Assembly: GCA_011503125.2 (NCBI GenBank)
Contig: WWBZ02000001.1
Coordinates: forward strand, 1,612,001 to 1,676,000
From: Botryosphaeria dothidea
Taxonomy: Eukaryota > Ascomycota > Dothideomycetes > Botryosphaeriales > Botryosphaeriaceae
DNA length: 64,000 nucleotides
Reading direction: 5' to 3'
The first letter of the stretch is position 1; every line of letters begins with the position of its first letter. Both the position numbers and the translations under genes were made by a program. Positions 35,901 to 47,404 of this stretch are shown one piece after another. The notes beneath the pieces are model-generated. The model saw nothing but the letters and a program-made list of their open reading frames with translations, did no database searches and was not told the DNA's origin.

Positions 35901-37730
35901 CCGGCTTCTTATGCAATTTTTGCTGCGTTCATACCATCAATCCTTCATCGATATGAGCTTTTCATGATCGTACAGGAGCTCTGTGATTCTGCGATCAAGA
36001 ATATCGGCTTCACCGACCACGAACTGGTGCTTCGTGCCATCACCGCTTCGTCAACAAATGAGAACGACTATCAGAGGCTAGAATTCCTCGGCGACTGTAT
36101 TCTCAAATTCAGCACTGCAGTGCAGCTCATGGCAGAGAACCTTCATTGGCCCGAAAGTTATCTTACCGAGAAGAAAGATCGAATTGTCTCCAACGGCTCT
36201 CTTGCGAAAGCCTCACGCCGCGCTGGCCTTGACAGATTCATCATCACAAAGGCATTCACCGGAACCAAATGGCGTCCGCGCTATGTAAATGATATCCTTG
36301 CTTCAGCGGTAGCAGAACTGCCTGAGAAACGAGACCTGTCCACCAAGACACTGGCGGACATCGTGGAATCTCTCATCGGAGCTGCCTATGTCGAGGGAGG
36401 CATGCTCAAAGCACATCTCTGCATCGCTAATCTCCTGCCAAAACTCTCCTGGCGCTCAATCGATCAATCCCGGGATGGTCTTGCACAGCACGCCACCGAA
36501 GCACACAGTTCCTCCGCACCGATTCATCTCGAGCGAGTTGAAAAGCTGGTTGGCTATACTTTCAAGAACAAATATCTGCTACTCGAATCTCTGACCCATC
36601 CATCATTCGTTTCCTACCGTGACGGTGCGACCACATCTTATCAGCGCCTGGAGTTCCTGGGTGACGCCGTGCTCGACTACCTCGTCAGCCGCCGTCTCTA
36701 CGCGTACCGCAAGACTATCTCCAGCAACGGAGCCCAGGGAATTCCTCCCCGCGGATACGCTCCCGATGAGCTGCCTCACTGGATCATGCATTCCATTCGC
36801 GCGTCCATCGTCAACGCCTCTTTCCTCGCGTTTCTCTGCATGGAGGCCTGCATCCTAAAGCCGCGGACAGAAGTCATATTCACTTCCCCCGAAAACCCTT
36901 CTACCACAACCGAACATGGAGACTTGTCCAGCACCACTGGCGTACCTGCCGCGGCTCCCCTCGGCGAGCCTACACCCGTCCAGGGACCTCCAGTACGGAA
37001 AGCGCTCTGGCAATTCATGCGCCATTCTGCGCCCTCCCTCCAGGCTGCTTCTACCGCCGCTGCGGCACGCCACGAGGGCAGCCGTGATGATATCTGGGAA
37101 GCTTTGCGCACTTCTCGACGTTACCCTTGGCATCTGCTGGCGAAGGTGGGCGCGGAGAAGTTCTTCTCGGATATCATAGAGGCGGTGCTGGGTGCCATTT
37201 TCATTGATTCCACGGAGGCGGAGAAGCAGGATCCGCAGGTAGCAGATGATAAGGACCTCAAGGCTTCCGAGGAGTTCTTGAATAGACTGGGGTTGATGGA
37301 CGTGCTGGATAGGTTTCTGAGGGATGGGGTGGATTGCTTGCATCCAAAGACCGCGTTGGGAAGGCTGGCTTTTAGTGAAAAGATCGGCTGGGAATGGGAT
37401 GAAGTAGAAGCTTCAGATGCAGGTAGGATCGATGGGACGGTCCGGTGTAGGGTGTCAGTCGGTGAGAGGTGGATTGGAGACTGGGTGGAAGGTCATGGCA
37501 GGTTGGAGGTGGAGACTGCGGCGGCGGATCGCGCGGTGTTGATTCTGCTGGGGGAGGGACGGAAGTGGAAGGGTATGGATGAGATTAATGGAGTGATTGC
37601 TACGGGGGAGGATGGTGAAACGGCAGGAACTGGTGTAGTTGGTTTTGAAGAAGATGATGAGGAGGAGGTGGACCGGGCAGTGGTTGGAGCTGAGGCCCAG
37701 AGGGAAGATTTGGTCATGGGAGATGCATGA
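32974..37730 (+). CDS. DCL2: Dicer-like protein 2
   Basis: Five exons: 32974-33069, 33122-33150, 33200-33248, 33302-34815, 34862-37730; about 1518 aa. DExD/H helicase: Walker A MDTGSGKTHV (33-42), DEAH at 141-144, GLTASP, then the C-terminal helicase domain with ATSVLEEGID and FIQRRGRARK (about 491). The Dicer dimerisation fold starts LNDAMQHLYHFCAIL (about 570). Two RNase III domains each keep both acidic pairs: YQRLEFLGDCILKF with KTLADIVESLIGAAY, and YQRLEFLGDAVLDY with FFSDIIEAVLGAIF. There is no recognisable PAZ, and the C-terminal dsRNA-binding fold is degenerate, as is usual for fungal DCL2. It cuts long dsRNA into siRNA for quelling and antiviral defence. Three tiny 5' exons are held together by conserved motifs and canonical splice sites. 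Confidence 0.95.
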
Positions 37731-37826
37731 TTCTAAGCTTCTAAATGGAATTCCTACAGGACAAACTTTCTACTTCTAAAGTGAGCACCGATCTCTACCC
37801 TTCTATGTTATAATCCTTTCAGTGGT

Positions 37827-40101
37827 CTAGGAACACGCCAGAAGAACGCCTCTGAAGTACTTTTCCATCTCCTCGACGTCTTCCAGTTCTCCAATCCACC
37901 CAATGTACTGGTCTGGCCTCATCACAACCACCGCACCCTTGGTCCTGTCTACTCCCCACTTGTCAAAAGCTTTTCCATCACAATCTTGATCCAGCTCTTG
38001 ATCCTCATCCACCCAGATCTTGTCGTAATCCACACCTCTCTTGGCATCCACTGGTCTCAAAATTTCCGGGAAATCAAAAATCTCCACCTCGTCCCGCTTG
38101 GCGCAATGAATCGCCACGGTATCAATCACCTCACTTCCCTTCCGCCCTTCCGGCGTGACCCGCTCGATCACATTCTCGAGAGCCTTGCACAACGCCTCCA
38201 ACCTATTCCTCTGCTCGTCGCCCGCAATGTCTCCCGCCAACACCACAACCCTCCACCGCCCATCGCTCCTCATCACGCCCGTCGTCCACTTCGCCTCCGA
38301 GTCCGCGTGGCGCGCCACCTTCGCCGGCCAGAACCTCTCGCCCGGCACCAGCTTCTCGGCCCTGCCTTCGCCCGCCTTGTCCACGACGACGCTCGCCGGG
38401 TAGTCGAGCACGATGCCGTTCCCGAAGTCCTCGAAGCGCCTGCTGGTGGCGTCGAAGTCGTCCGTCTTGCTGCCGGCGCCCGGCGCGAAGTGCGCGGACC
38501 ACTGCCGGTCGAACTCGGCAAGGTTCCTCGCGACCGGGTGGCGCTCTTGGCCGTAGGTGGGGAGGATGGAGGCGGGCGAGAGCGCGGCCGCGACGGAGGC
38601 GACTTTCCAGCCGATGTTGTATGCGTCTGCGTTTCTGTCAGCTTTTGCTTTTTGGGTGGGGGGTGGGAGGGGGAGGGGGAGGAGGAGGAGGAGGAGGAGG
38701 GGGAAGGTACCTTGGATGCTGATATTCATGCCGGCGCCGACTTTGGGCGAGTGCGTGTGGCACGCGTCGCCGGCGATGAAGATGCGGTTGGTCGGATCGG
38801 ACATGGTGGTGGCGACGCGCTGGCCGACTTGGTAGGCTGACCACCCTGGATGGCCTGTTAGCAAGCTTGAGAAGGAAAGAGGGTGAGAAGCGGCATACAG
38901 TCGCAGATCTCAAATTCGAATTTGTAGGGGTGGAAGATTTTTTGGGCTGTTGCTTTGAGCATGTCGAGATTGATGTTGGATCGGTCGATGCGCTTGGATG
39001 GTTCATCGTGCGGAGATGTGAGCGGGATGTAGAGGCGCATCAGGCCGCGTTCTCTGGCGACCAGAAGGATGGTGCCGGAATCGTTGCTGATGACGCTGGT
39101 GTGGCGCATGTCCGCTATGGGAAGATCAGCTTCGTCAAAATGAGAGACCGTATCCTTTTGACTTACGGAAGTTTGATATGGGTACAACATCCATGACACC
39201 CCTGAGCATGTCAGTGGGGTTTGAGAAAGGGATATCAGGAACCGACGTACCAGACAAAGTCAGTGGCCGCTCCTTCCATCTGAATGCCAAGCTGCTTTCT
39301 GGTCCAGCTGTGGGCTCCATCGCAGCCGATGATGTACTTTGCCTTCACCACCTCCATCTTGCCTGCCTTGGCCTTGCTCCTGTTGATCAGATCCTCCCAG
39401 TCATCAGGAGCCAAGTTGCTGCGGAAGAGCCCGTCGCGTATACCGGCGGATCCATAGACCGGTGAGGGGTTGGCCTCTTCTTCACCAAGAGTGCGCAAAG
39501 TCACCGTAATGGGGTACGCCTGTGGGTCTGCCGCCAGCTTGTCGTCAAATTCGAGCTTCTCGGCAATCACACCACGCTCGACTTGGAGCTCCGGCTTGGC
39601 CTCCTTGATTGCACCCAGAAGAAAGCGTTCAATACGGCCTTGATTCAAGCCACCGACGAAGAATCTGGTCTTGGAATAGTGTTCTTTGCCGAATGTGATG
39701 CCTGGGGCGCGCTGGATGCCTCCTTTGCCGTCGGGGCCCTAGATTCCAGTTCAGCAATGGCATTTTGGCTGGTGTCGAAATGTGGAAGTAAGTTACCCAA
39801 ACGTGGAACTCGTAACTGATCTTGCTCTCTCTGGACACTCGGTCCTGGAACCCCATGCTGTCAAACAGCTCTTGCGTGCGGGGCCGTAGACCATCAGCCT
39901 GCCCATTGAAGATCTTGGTCCCGCGCTTGTCGATGATGCGGGCATTGATGCCATATTGTGCCATCCAGTAGGCGGCGGTTAAGCCAGCTGGGCCGGCACC
40001 GACGATGAGCCTGTCGAGGAAGTTAGTACAAAGGGAAGAAAGTTGTAAGGAAGCTTGCCATACACATCGATTTCAGATGCAGGCACATCCTTGGTATGCA
40101 T
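37827..40101 (-). CDS. FAD-dependent phenol 2-monooxygenase-type hydroxylase
   Basis: Seven exons: 40101-40064, 40010-39797, 39738-39251, 39201-39167, 39114-38899, 38845-38711, 38626-37827; 641 aa. Motifs: GXGXXG in LIVGAGPAGLTAAYW; the DG motif in YIIGCDGAHSWTRKQLG; the GD motif in IFIAGDACHTHSPKVGAGMN. A C-terminal thioredoxin-like domain (VVVMRPDQYIGWIG) matches the phenol hydroxylase layout. The reaction would be NADPH-dependent ortho-hydroxylation of a phenolic substrate; the substrate is unknown. No ring-cleavage dioxygenase or regulator is adjacent, so a catabolic cluster is not evident. The sixth intron contains a C/T-rich run. All splice junctions restore frame and conserved residues. 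Confidence 0.92.
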
Positions 40102-41569
40102 GGCGGACTGGATGGAAGCTAAAAGCTCAAGCTTCTGACAAGGTATCTGGTTGGTTCTGAGACGCAATAAGGTAGCTAATAAGCTTATGAAGAAGTCCTG
40201 GGACCCTTTATAGTTGGAGCCACTATCCCCTTAAACCATTCGCTCCGGGCAGGTAATTGTTTCACAACATCTCAAAGGACGCGTCGCCTACCGGTTTTTA
40301 CCGCCTACAACCGTTTATCGGCGGGCATTTCTACGGTGTGAATGCAGGTTCTCGGAGTCGGCAACGGATGATCCGTTGGACGGGAGTCCTCGTACCTCAG
40401 TAAAGCTGTCCCACCTTCGGGGGTTTATGCGGGGCAAAACGGTGCACTGATGCACAATTGTGGAGATGTAATAAACACACACCCAATCAGTTGAAGATCT
40501 CTCCGTGTTTCGCACCTACAGTGCTGTCCTCCGCCCCCGCCGTAATATCTACATGTACAAGCGTGCGAGACCGGCGGAACGTACATCTTTGCATCTGAAG
40601 GCCTTTTTGGATTTCCCGCTCGGATGTTGAAGATGCCGCTGTTGGGAAAAGAGAGAAACAAACAGATATGTAGTGCTTTTTTCTCCCTTCTCCTGTCATA
40701 CAAGAGGCTATAAAATGTAAAAGCAACTCGCATTGTACTGGAAATGGGAATCGGGCCCCTAAAGAGCGAATATACAGAAGAATGCAGAAAAACGATGTCC
40801 GGGCAGCTACATCCACTTCCGAGTATATAATGACACCGATTTCATATAAATTGACATTCTGAATGCATGGTTGTAGTTCATCAAATAGTCATTGAAGACA
40901 GATCATCACCCGTGTGAGAGTACAGGTAAATGGAGCCCGTAAAGTCCAACTTCAGTCATATTTGGTGCTAGTTAGCCACAGCTAAGTATATTTGGCGCAA
41001 ATTGTTTTTAGATATCTGGCATCGTGTTCCAGCCTCGGAGTTTGGAGATGTCCCATGCAATTTTTCTGAAGGACTTTGTAGGGCTTCTGCCGCATCTTAT
41101 GTCATTTCTGCCACAGCCTAATCCACACTCTTCCCAAGTCCGCGTCCTACACCAAAAAATAGCACTACCTGCTCGGAGTATATGGATAGCAAATTTCTAT
41201 TTTCTACGGATTTCTTCCCGTGGCTCATTGACTAGACATGAGATCTCGAACGTGGATCTGCCGTCTTCTGCACCATGACGTCCTAAAGTCCTGCCAGCTC
41301 GAAGATTCGCTGGTTATGACAACTCCCAGGCTGACAGGCACAGACAATTGTGCAGCAAATTGGCGTGACGGATCCAATCACGCTTTCACACCTGTCTTTG
41401 GTGCTAAGCCACAGCATAGCCATGTGAAACGTGAACAAGAAGATATGACGAGACTAAAAACCGAAGCCTACCTCGACTGACATCCCCGCATTTCCGCAGC
41501 CTCAAATGTTTTCATCGCTCTGCTAGCATCGCTCATCCCTCATTCCAGGTCCAGACCTCCGTATGCAAC
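40102..41569. other. Intergenic, divergent; nothing recognised
   Basis: 1.47 kb between the flavoprotein start (-) and the STAND/ankyrin-type pseudogene start (+). It is A/T-richer than the flanking genes. Short frames only, no repeats or RNA genes identified. Confidence 0.6.
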
Positions 41570-44193
41570 ATGGCGGACCCGTTTTCTACCGCAGCAGCTG
41601 CCATCAGCCTTATCGATATCGCCATCAAAGCAGCTCGGGAAGTCGGCAGCCTGGTTTCCACCATGCACAATGCCCCCGACGAGATCCTGAGAATCAACGG
41701 CCAGGTGGCCCTCTTCGAGTCTCTCATGCGCCAAATCCAAAACCTGCAACTCACCTATTCCCATTCCACACTCCGCGAACAGAACCAGAACGCCTTCCGG
41801 CTTAAGTGCAGTGCTCTCCAGCAAAGTGCAAAGGATCTTCAAGACCTTCGCAAGAGACTGGGAGCATTGATACACAAGTCAGATCCCTCAGCCACACGTA
41901 TTTTGGAGAAGAATCAGGTACACGTTCAGGGAAGAGGATATCAAAAGATTGGCGGACAGGTTGGATATCCATATCGCGCGGTTCAACACCGTTTTGACAC
42001 TCATCGGACGGTATATTGCATACACTTCAGCTACTTGGGCGATCGGCTCGACTGACAAATGTTAGGCATAACGATGCTATTGTAACGAGCTCACTGGACC
42101 GCAGTCTCCGATTGCAGGTGCAGGCCGGCGTCGATGTTGCTGCATCTGTAAACAACGCAGAGAATTGGCTACACACACATCTAAACCATGTGCAAACAAG
42201 TATCTCGGCTCACTATGAAACATGCGTCGTCATACAAAGCGGGTCCGCAAGGAAAGCGGCCATGGCCCTCGAGGTTGTCCACCAGCAGATGAGCTCTTTG
42301 CTTCTTGACTCATTCAGGAAGGCAGCTGCGGCAGATTTTAATTGGATGCAAGATGGGTTCAAGTCACTTCTCATTGGCTCCCACAGACTGGCTTCTCAAG
42401 AAGCGGAACTGGAAAGTGTGGGGCGCTTGCAGTCTCTGGGTCCAAGGCGACCATTGCAGCCATTGTCTGTCCAGAGATCTTACCAACACGTCGCATACGA
42501 TGGAAAGAATGCAAATAGTACCATCTCTCGGCGGCAAGGAACCAGATTACCTGATGATGAGGTGGAAATATCCGCTCAACTTCCCTCTGGACGGTTCCGC
42601 TTGGTTGTTTCCAGGAGCTCATCGGCCAGTTGTTCATCTGTTACCTACGACTACTCAGGGTTCCGCTTCCTATTCATCCCTAAGCCGAACATCGATTTCG
42701 ACATCCACGGCTTAGCCGCGGCTTTTACTGGCCCCACCATCATGAGCCCAATGTGTGTCCCCGTGCTCTGCACGTTTGGAGTACTTCCCCAAGACTCCCC
42801 TACAATATCCGCTATAGAAGTTGGAGATATTTGCACGGTCAGAAAGATTCTCGCTGAACGTCATATTTCTGCACGAGATCGTGATGAGTTTGGCGACTCT
42901 CTGCTTTTCGTAGGTATACCCTATCTAGTGGTGGATTATTGCTGACTTACGTAGCATGCGATGTGGAACTTCAATTTTGATATTTGTGAGCTACTACTCT
43001 CCGAAGGAGCAGATCCGATGTGATGCAGCAGGTGAGGCAAATCAGCTTAGTCCTGGGTAGTGTTTAACCGCTGATCTCCCCAGTGATGGCAAATCTGCTT
43101 TGAAATGCTTCCTTTATGGAGACGCTACAAACAGCAAAGCTTACCCCAAAGGCCCGGAGGCGCTTCAAGCACTACGACTGCTTGCTAGATATGGCGACAC
43201 CGAGGAATATGATACATACAAAAGCCGGCCACTAATACCCGGAGTTTCGCCTATGGAGACTGAAACTTGTGCTCTTTTGGTTTACATTAGTACCTTTCAA
43301 TTCATTCAAATAGATTACGACGTCCTGCAGTATATGGTCAACAACTGCAACATCGAAGAAGTCGACAGCGATGGGTTTACACCATTAATTCTAGCCTCCA
43401 TTGCCGTACCTCATGCGGATCTGGTCAAAGTGCTCAGGCTTCTTCTCAATGCCGGTGCAGACGCGGCCACTGTCCAGAAACAAGGAAATAATGTTCTTAA
43501 AAGACTTCTCCAAAGACTGTCATCTTGCTACTTGTTTCCACTCCCCCACAGGCCCGAGGACATTGTCGACGTTATTGTGCGACTTATTCAGTCAGACGCC
43601 AAGCTAGACCTGAGCGATGGGAATATTTGGACGCCATTCGACGCTGCGTTGATGCCTGGAAGTTGGATCATATGGTGTCAGCCAAGCTTGACATCCGAAA
43701 TCTACTCGAACGTGGGGACGCCGCAGCGAAAATCCAAACCCCAGATTTTGCGCAAATTGACGATGCTCTGGGGAAGCCATACCAACCAAGGATCTTGACA
43801 GAGGATGCATTTGGAAAAGAGAAGTTCGACTTAAGATGCTCCCTCTGCGGCCAAGCTGAACGGGACCGAGTCTTCCGCTTCCCGTTTGACATTTTCCAAA
43901 GCTCTAACCTTGGGGATTACAGCTATCATACGCTCATACGTAACCATACCGACGGTCAACTGTGCAGGAACTGGTCAGATAGCCCCTCTTGCACGCATCA
44001 TGAGCACATTTCTTATCCTGGTCATTTAATACCACCGATTTTCGCAGAGGACTTGAGTATTCGCAAATGGGCAGCGTATCAGCTTTGGCAGGACGGGTTC
44101 CTGAACACGCCAAAAGAAGCGCTAGAGTGGGCTTCCAACGTCATGACGCAGGAGGCTTGTGACTCTTGGGGTATTTGGCACTCATATGGCTGA
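41570..44193 (+). pseudogene. Frameshifted STAND-like gene with ankyrin-type region
   Basis: The N-terminus (MADPFSTAAAAISLIDIAIK) is the helical domain found at the head of many fungal NLR/STAND and ankyrin proteins. It reads to about 41900, but the matching continuation (FREEDIKRLADRLDIHIARF) is in another frame, with no room for an intron. Intron 42011-42065 then joins LTLIGR to HNDAIVTSSL; intron 42916 to about 42954 and another ending at 43083 lead to ankyrin-like repeats (DGFTPLILASIAV, LRLLLNAGADAATV). A second break falls near 43650-43670, after WTPFDAA, where the sequence continues in a third frame to the stop at 44193. The C-terminal part has a CxxC pair (LRCSLCGQ). Two indels suggest a recently inactivated gene; assembly or sequencing error is the alternative. 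No NACHT ATPase was seen. Confidence 0.65.
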
Positions 44194-44465
44194 GCGTTTT
44201 TGAATGAGATGATGGACAGTGCATGCGATTTTGGGCGCGCAAACTGTTTACCAGAAGTTACCCGGCGAACCTGTGTGGGTGCGAGTTTTGGAACACTAAA
44301 TTCTTAAGTATATTGTCTTTACTCGTTTTCCGTATATGTGGGATGCTTCCTCTTTTTCTGAGCTGATAAATTCTGGCTGTCATTCTATGTTGGAGTTTAT
44401 CTCAGACCTTGTTGCTCGGCAGATCCTTATGGAGCTTTTTAGACATTGGAGGGGATGCATCCAAT

Positions 44466-46659
44466 TTACATTATGAGGATTCTCTGCGTCATCCGCTCCT
44501 TCAACAGAAACTCCTGCGTCAGATGCTCTAAAAAATCTGAAAGCTTGGTTAAGCCAATCCGCCTGAACGTCAAATGCTCTTCTTGGGCGCCTGTAAGCTT
44601 CAACAGAAAGCACACAAGGTGCTGTGCATGTCTGTCTATCCGTCCCTCCCAGGCGGCAGGTACACAGTATATCTCCGCTTCTTCGGAGAAGATACCTTTG
44701 TCGATTTTTGGTGCATCTAGGAAGACATTGGGATGGAACTCGAGGAACGGATCGTCGTCCAGAAGCCAGCCATAAAGGACCCTATAAGAAGGTTCCAGCT
44801 CTTGGAGTTTGATTCTCTTCAGGTAGTGCACTTCAAGCTGGACATAACCGCAGCCATTTTGGATCAAGCCAAACTCGTTTGCCGGATCGGACAGCTCAAC
44901 GCACCAATCCACTACTTTGAAAAGGAGCGCTGCTCCCTTCCCAGCAACGTAGTTTGCGGCCTCACCGTAAACGATGCCCTGAGGGGCATCTATGGATGTC
45001 CAAGAGAATGAGGGTGCTCTATCATGTCTGCGTCTGGAAATCACATTTCTCAGAAAAGCGCCGTTCTTGTAGACTGGTTCCACCCGCCACAGAAGCTGGC
45101 ACTCAAGATACTGCTCCCACATCCCGGCGACATACTTGGACTTCGTGTGCGTGGAAAACCATCTTGCAGTTCCTGAAAGTGCAATGAGCTTGTCGTTGGA
45201 GAAACTGAGCTGTGTTCGAGAATACGTATCCACAATGTTCTTCCAGAACTCGTAGAGGTAGAGGTCGGCTGGGCCCTTGTGTCCCTGATTGGCAAGTGTC
45301 ATCAAGCGCTGGCGTGCAATTTCGGGATTGGAACTCTTCAAGCCGCTTCTTTCCTGGATTTGCTCGTTTTTGGTGTCGAAGATTGGTATCTCCGCAGGAT
45401 GTCCCTCGACGCCATTGAATTCACAACACTCCCAGACTACGTGACCGACACAGAAGTGCAGAACCCTTGAGGCCAAGCACCTCTCTTGTACCACCCACCC
45501 GCGGCGATTCAAGGGCGCGTTGTCCAAATCACGCCAAAAAGACACGTCAATGAGCTTCCATCTCTTGGCACAGGTAGTGCATTCTTCTCCAGGGACGTGA
45601 TCATGGATACATCGCTCAAGATTCAGATACACCAAATCATCCCAAGTGTGTTTGGGTCGATGGTTCAGATAAAGTCCTCCGTTTCCATCCTCGGCGGAAG
45701 TAGCAGCGATGTTCAAGAAGGATTTGCCGTAAATTCTATCCATGACCCGAGACTGCTCCAGCCAGTCTCTCTGAGCATCTTTGCCGTCGTCGATTGAAGC
45801 ATTTCTCTGCTTAATGCACAGAGAGTCGATCCAGATGTAGCCCACTTTCTCAAGCCGAGAAGCAAATAGAATGGCATCTCTAAAAGTTTCCGGAAACGCA
45901 CCCAACTGGATTCCGTTTGTGGATAACTTCTCTTCGTTATCGACGGTGAGCTTCAGATGATTTTTGACGTTCTCAGGTTTTCCCCAGCAGTGACTCAGTG
46001 TCACATATCTGTCGTTCTGTTGTGTTTCCAAATCGCAAAGCTGGCTTTCGACGAGACGGACAGTTGATTCATTCAGGCCCTCATTCTCCGCGCTCGGAAA
46101 ATTGCTTTCTTCGTTTTGTGCCGAGATGTTGCGCTTCACATTTTGAATGTCAAGAAGGCGCCTTGGGTACCACTTAGGGCCATTTGCATCCCAGAATTTT
46201 GCGCATTGACATCTCGAGAGCCACTTTTGTGCCATCTCAAAAATCTTATTCGTTTGGCCGTTATGATGCGTTGGCTGATGCGCCCAGGGCTCATCATCAT
46301 CTGTCAAAGACAATCAGTATACAGTGATCCTTTATCGTTGAACAGACCGACTTACTCGCAGGCCACAGTATAAACGTTCTCACGTCCCTGTTGCTCCTTA
46401 CGAAGTCCAACCGATGTACAGCGGAACCGTATTTCCAGACCGGCTCAAGGGCAGGTACAGTGGGGAGTTCCTGATCTTGGAACAGATCCAGATCCTGCCG
46501 CAGTGTCTCCGCAAGTGGAGCGCAGATGGAACATCCTGCTTCTCTCGAGTTGCGTAGCGTGTCGGTCCTCGAATGGTACGGGGAAACGAAGGAGTACGTT
46601 CCGGCCTCCAACTCCTCCACACCGCCGCCGAGCATCTGGATACAGGTCTCGCAAAGCAT
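44466..46659 (-). CDS. HET-domain heterokaryon incompatibility protein
   Basis: Exons 46659-46356 and 46300-44466, 712 aa. N-terminus MLCETCIQML is Cys-rich. The HET domain has its usual blocks: DRYVTLSHCWGKPENVK, YIWIDSLCIKQRN, FLNIAATSAEDGNGGLY, then RRGWVVQERCLASRVLHF. The C-terminal 300 residues are the typical variable region. HET proteins act in allorecognition and trigger cell death when partners are incompatible; the partner here is unknown. The gene appears intact. It lies tail-to-tail (272 bp) with the broken STAND/ankyrin-type gene, a class that often works with HET proteins. Confidence 0.92.
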
Positions 46660-47404
46660 GATCCTTCTGCTGCTTGAGAGAAACAGATGATGGAAGGTTG
46701 TGCTGCTGCCGCTTCATATGTACCCTGGGAGTGCGGAGCTGAAAAGACGAGTAGTGGGGTGAAGCAGGGATCTGCGCCGCATGTCTGCCTGCCCCACAAC
46801 ATCGCTGCTGTGCCGCCCAACTCCGAGGGTACAGAGACTGCTCCTGGTAAGGGATCCGTAGAGTGGGATTGAAATAGTGGATTGTTGTAGATCGGAATTG
46901 CATCTTTACATTTGGTGGTTGGAGCTCACAACCCAACAGCAATATGCATGGACATAGTCTTGCCGTATCCTTATTGCTCTCTCGGGGCCGGGTATTATTT
47001 CAAAATTTAATCAAGTCACGGATAAGCGAGATTCATCAATTTCGTATCTGAAGGAGAGTAGATCTGAGAAATGTGAAGAAAAAGTATTCCGTTGAGGAGA
47101 ATGCAAGCACAAAATAGGAAAAAGATGTTGGAAACGGAGCCCGTTATGTGTGCAAGCGTCCGACGAAGACGCGACGCCCAAACTTCCCAGCCATGCCAAT
47201 GCCAAAGGAGAGGGAGAAAACGAGAGCATAATCTCACGCTACGTGTACGTGCTCAAAGTAGAAAGGAGGGAGGTAGCGATGCCATGAAAGGAACGACAGT
47301 AGGACCATACCATCAACCAGGAAACAAGGCCTGCAAAAAGAGAAAGACGAGTTCAAGCCGCACAGCAGCATGAAGACCAAAACGATCGGAAAGACGACTC
47401 ATCA
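46660..47404. other. HET promoter and LPMO 3' region
   Basis: 745 bp between two minus-strand genes. No repeat or RNA gene recognised. Confidence 0.55.

Noticed and set aside
37827..40101. Secondary-metabolite or phenol-degradation cluster around the flavoprotein
   Set aside because: No polyketide synthase, ring-cleavage enzyme, transporter or pathway regulator is adjacent; Dicer-like 2 and a broken STAND/ankyrin-type gene flank it.
42016..42945. Treating the 42.0-42.9 kb frame as a separate gene
   Set aside because: Its start lacks a natural ATG context, and it joins in phase through a canonical intron to the upstream STAND-type N-terminal region.
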